Shown here: piece after piece, positions 10,253 to 10,351 of the stretch | How positions within the stretch are numbered: position 1 is the first letter of the stretch | Layout of the letters: every line of letters starts with the position of its first letter | DNA from: VRUE01 sp035266685 | GTDB lineage: Bacteria; Actinomycetota; Thermoleophilia; Solirubrobacterales; 70-9 | Length of the DNA stretch: 10,351 nucleotides | Assembly: GCA_035266685.1 (NCBI GenBank) | Contig: DATFMX010000143.1 | Location: 1 to 10,351, forward strand | Direction: 5' to 3' | Position numbers and translations under genes: made by a program | Notes under the pieces: generated by a model | Database searches by the model: none | What the model was told of the DNA's origin: nothing | Seen by the model: the letters and a program-made list of their open reading frames with translations, nothing else

Positions 10253-10333
10253 AGATCGAGACGCCGGGGGAGTTTCGCTTGAACTAACCTCCCAGGTTCA
10301 GCAACAGCGAAGGCTCTCCCGGCGTGTCGGTCT
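10253..10333 (+). ncRNA. Candidate structured non-coding RNA with Shine-Dalgarno-complementary loop
   Basis: Three stacked stems form one long hairpin. The outer stem pairs 10253-10272 with 10314-10333: 20 positions, 17 Watson-Crick, two G-U and one G-G mismatch. The middle stem is TTCGCT/AGCGAA (10274-10279 with 10306-10311). The top stem is TGAAC/GTTCA (10280-10284 with 10296-10300). A 5-nt bulge (10301-10305) separates the upper two stems on the 3' side. The 11-nt loop (10285-10295) reads UAACCUCCCAG and holds ACCUCC, the anti-Shine-Dalgarno core of 16S rRNA. A TATAAT sits just upstream and no convincing protein frame covers the region. No T run follows, so it is not a terminator of the preceding gene. 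The RNA may continue past the right edge. The fold is seen in the sequence; expression and regulatory role are inference. Confidence 0.5.
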
Positions 10334-10351
10334 AAGCCACCGATGCGACTC

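Larger units (their letters stand above)
7562..10351. mobile_element. Integrated element inserted in tRNA-Ser (left end only)
   Basis: The boundary is set by the truncated tRNA-Ser at 7508-7561 and the adjacent integrase remnant. To the right the DNA changes character: short genes, several small regulators, two gene remnants, unexplained mini-ORFs and AT-richer intervals (around 9420-9560 and 10182-10260). No phage structural or conjugation gene is visible in this part. The element runs off the right edge, so type and length are unknown. The truncated integrase suggests it can no longer excise unaided. Confidence 0.6.

Noticed and set aside
10181..10282. 33-codon frame starting GTG at the stop of the winged-helix gene (TAGTG), reading VNEMRFAIDDSPV and on
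   Set aside because: The TAGTG overlap looks like coupling, but codon use is unlike neighbours, the frame covers the TATAAT element and half the RNA hairpin, and no family is recognisable.
10253..10333. Integron attC site or transposon terminal repeat
   Set aside because: I found no paired GTTRRRY/RYYYAAC boxes, and no transposase or gene-cassette layout is visible. The wobble pairs and loop fit an RNA better.
1..10351. CRISPR array, restriction-modification or retron reverse transcriptase genes
   Set aside because: No regularly spaced repeats and no reverse-transcriptase, nuclease or methylase motifs were seen in any frame. The edge RNA could belong to such a system only if the protein lies outside the window.

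Overview
The window looks like chromosomal DNA from a high-GC actinobacterium, most likely of the class Thermoleophilia (Solirubrobacterales or a relative). The grounds are the very high third-position GC, the large secreted protein whose C-terminal FecR-like domain I associate with that group, and winged-helix regulators of a type common there. This assignment is inference from composition and family resemblance, not from a marker gene.

The left part (1 to about 7500) is ordinary housekeeping and accessory metabolism. On the minus strand, reading from high to low coordinates, there is an operon of pyruvate kinase (2328-3740), a hotdog-fold thioesterase-like protein (1836-2303) and an enoyl-CoA hydratase/isomerase family protein (1063-1839). 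The last two overlap by ATGA. Below them lie tRNA-Arg(ACG) (902-975), an uncharacterised 134-residue helical protein (179-583) and the first 45 codons of a single-stranded-DNA-binding protein running off the left edge; its best start is a non-canonical ATC behind a strong Shine-Dalgarno. A cytochrome P450 (3800-5233, plus strand) diverges from pyruvate kinase and converges on a large secreted protein (5253-7361, minus strand) with an N-terminal region of repeated strands, a Gly/Ser linker and the FecR-like C-terminal domain.

At 7508-7561 lies the 3' half of a tRNA-Ser(GCT), ending abruptly in the anticodon loop. It sits 10 bp from the stop codon of a decayed tyrosine recombinase (7572-7961). 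This marks the edge of an integrated element that fills the rest of the window and continues past 10351. The element holds a 5'-truncated plus-strand gene remnant (8003-8209) joined head to head with the integrase remnant. Next comes a compact minus-strand operon: a six-cysteine secreted protein, a 22-codon mini-ORF and a short winged-helix protein. A divergent XRE-family regulator (8991-9254) follows, ending in two tandem terminators. Then come two tiny divergent ORFs whose Shine-Dalgarno/start regions form the arms of a perfect 11-bp inverted repeat (9356-9420), two further dyads (9445-9486 and 9491-9506), and a full-length winged-helix regulator (9564-10181).

At the right edge a consensus TATAAT is followed by a long imperfect hairpin (10253-10333) whose apical loop carries ACCUCCC, complementary to Shine-Dalgarno sequences. 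I read it as a possible non-coding RNA. The part most likely to be new is 9302-10333: start-codon hairpin, mini-ORFs, dyads, winged-helix protein and structured RNA. All functional proposals for it are inference from sequence structure.
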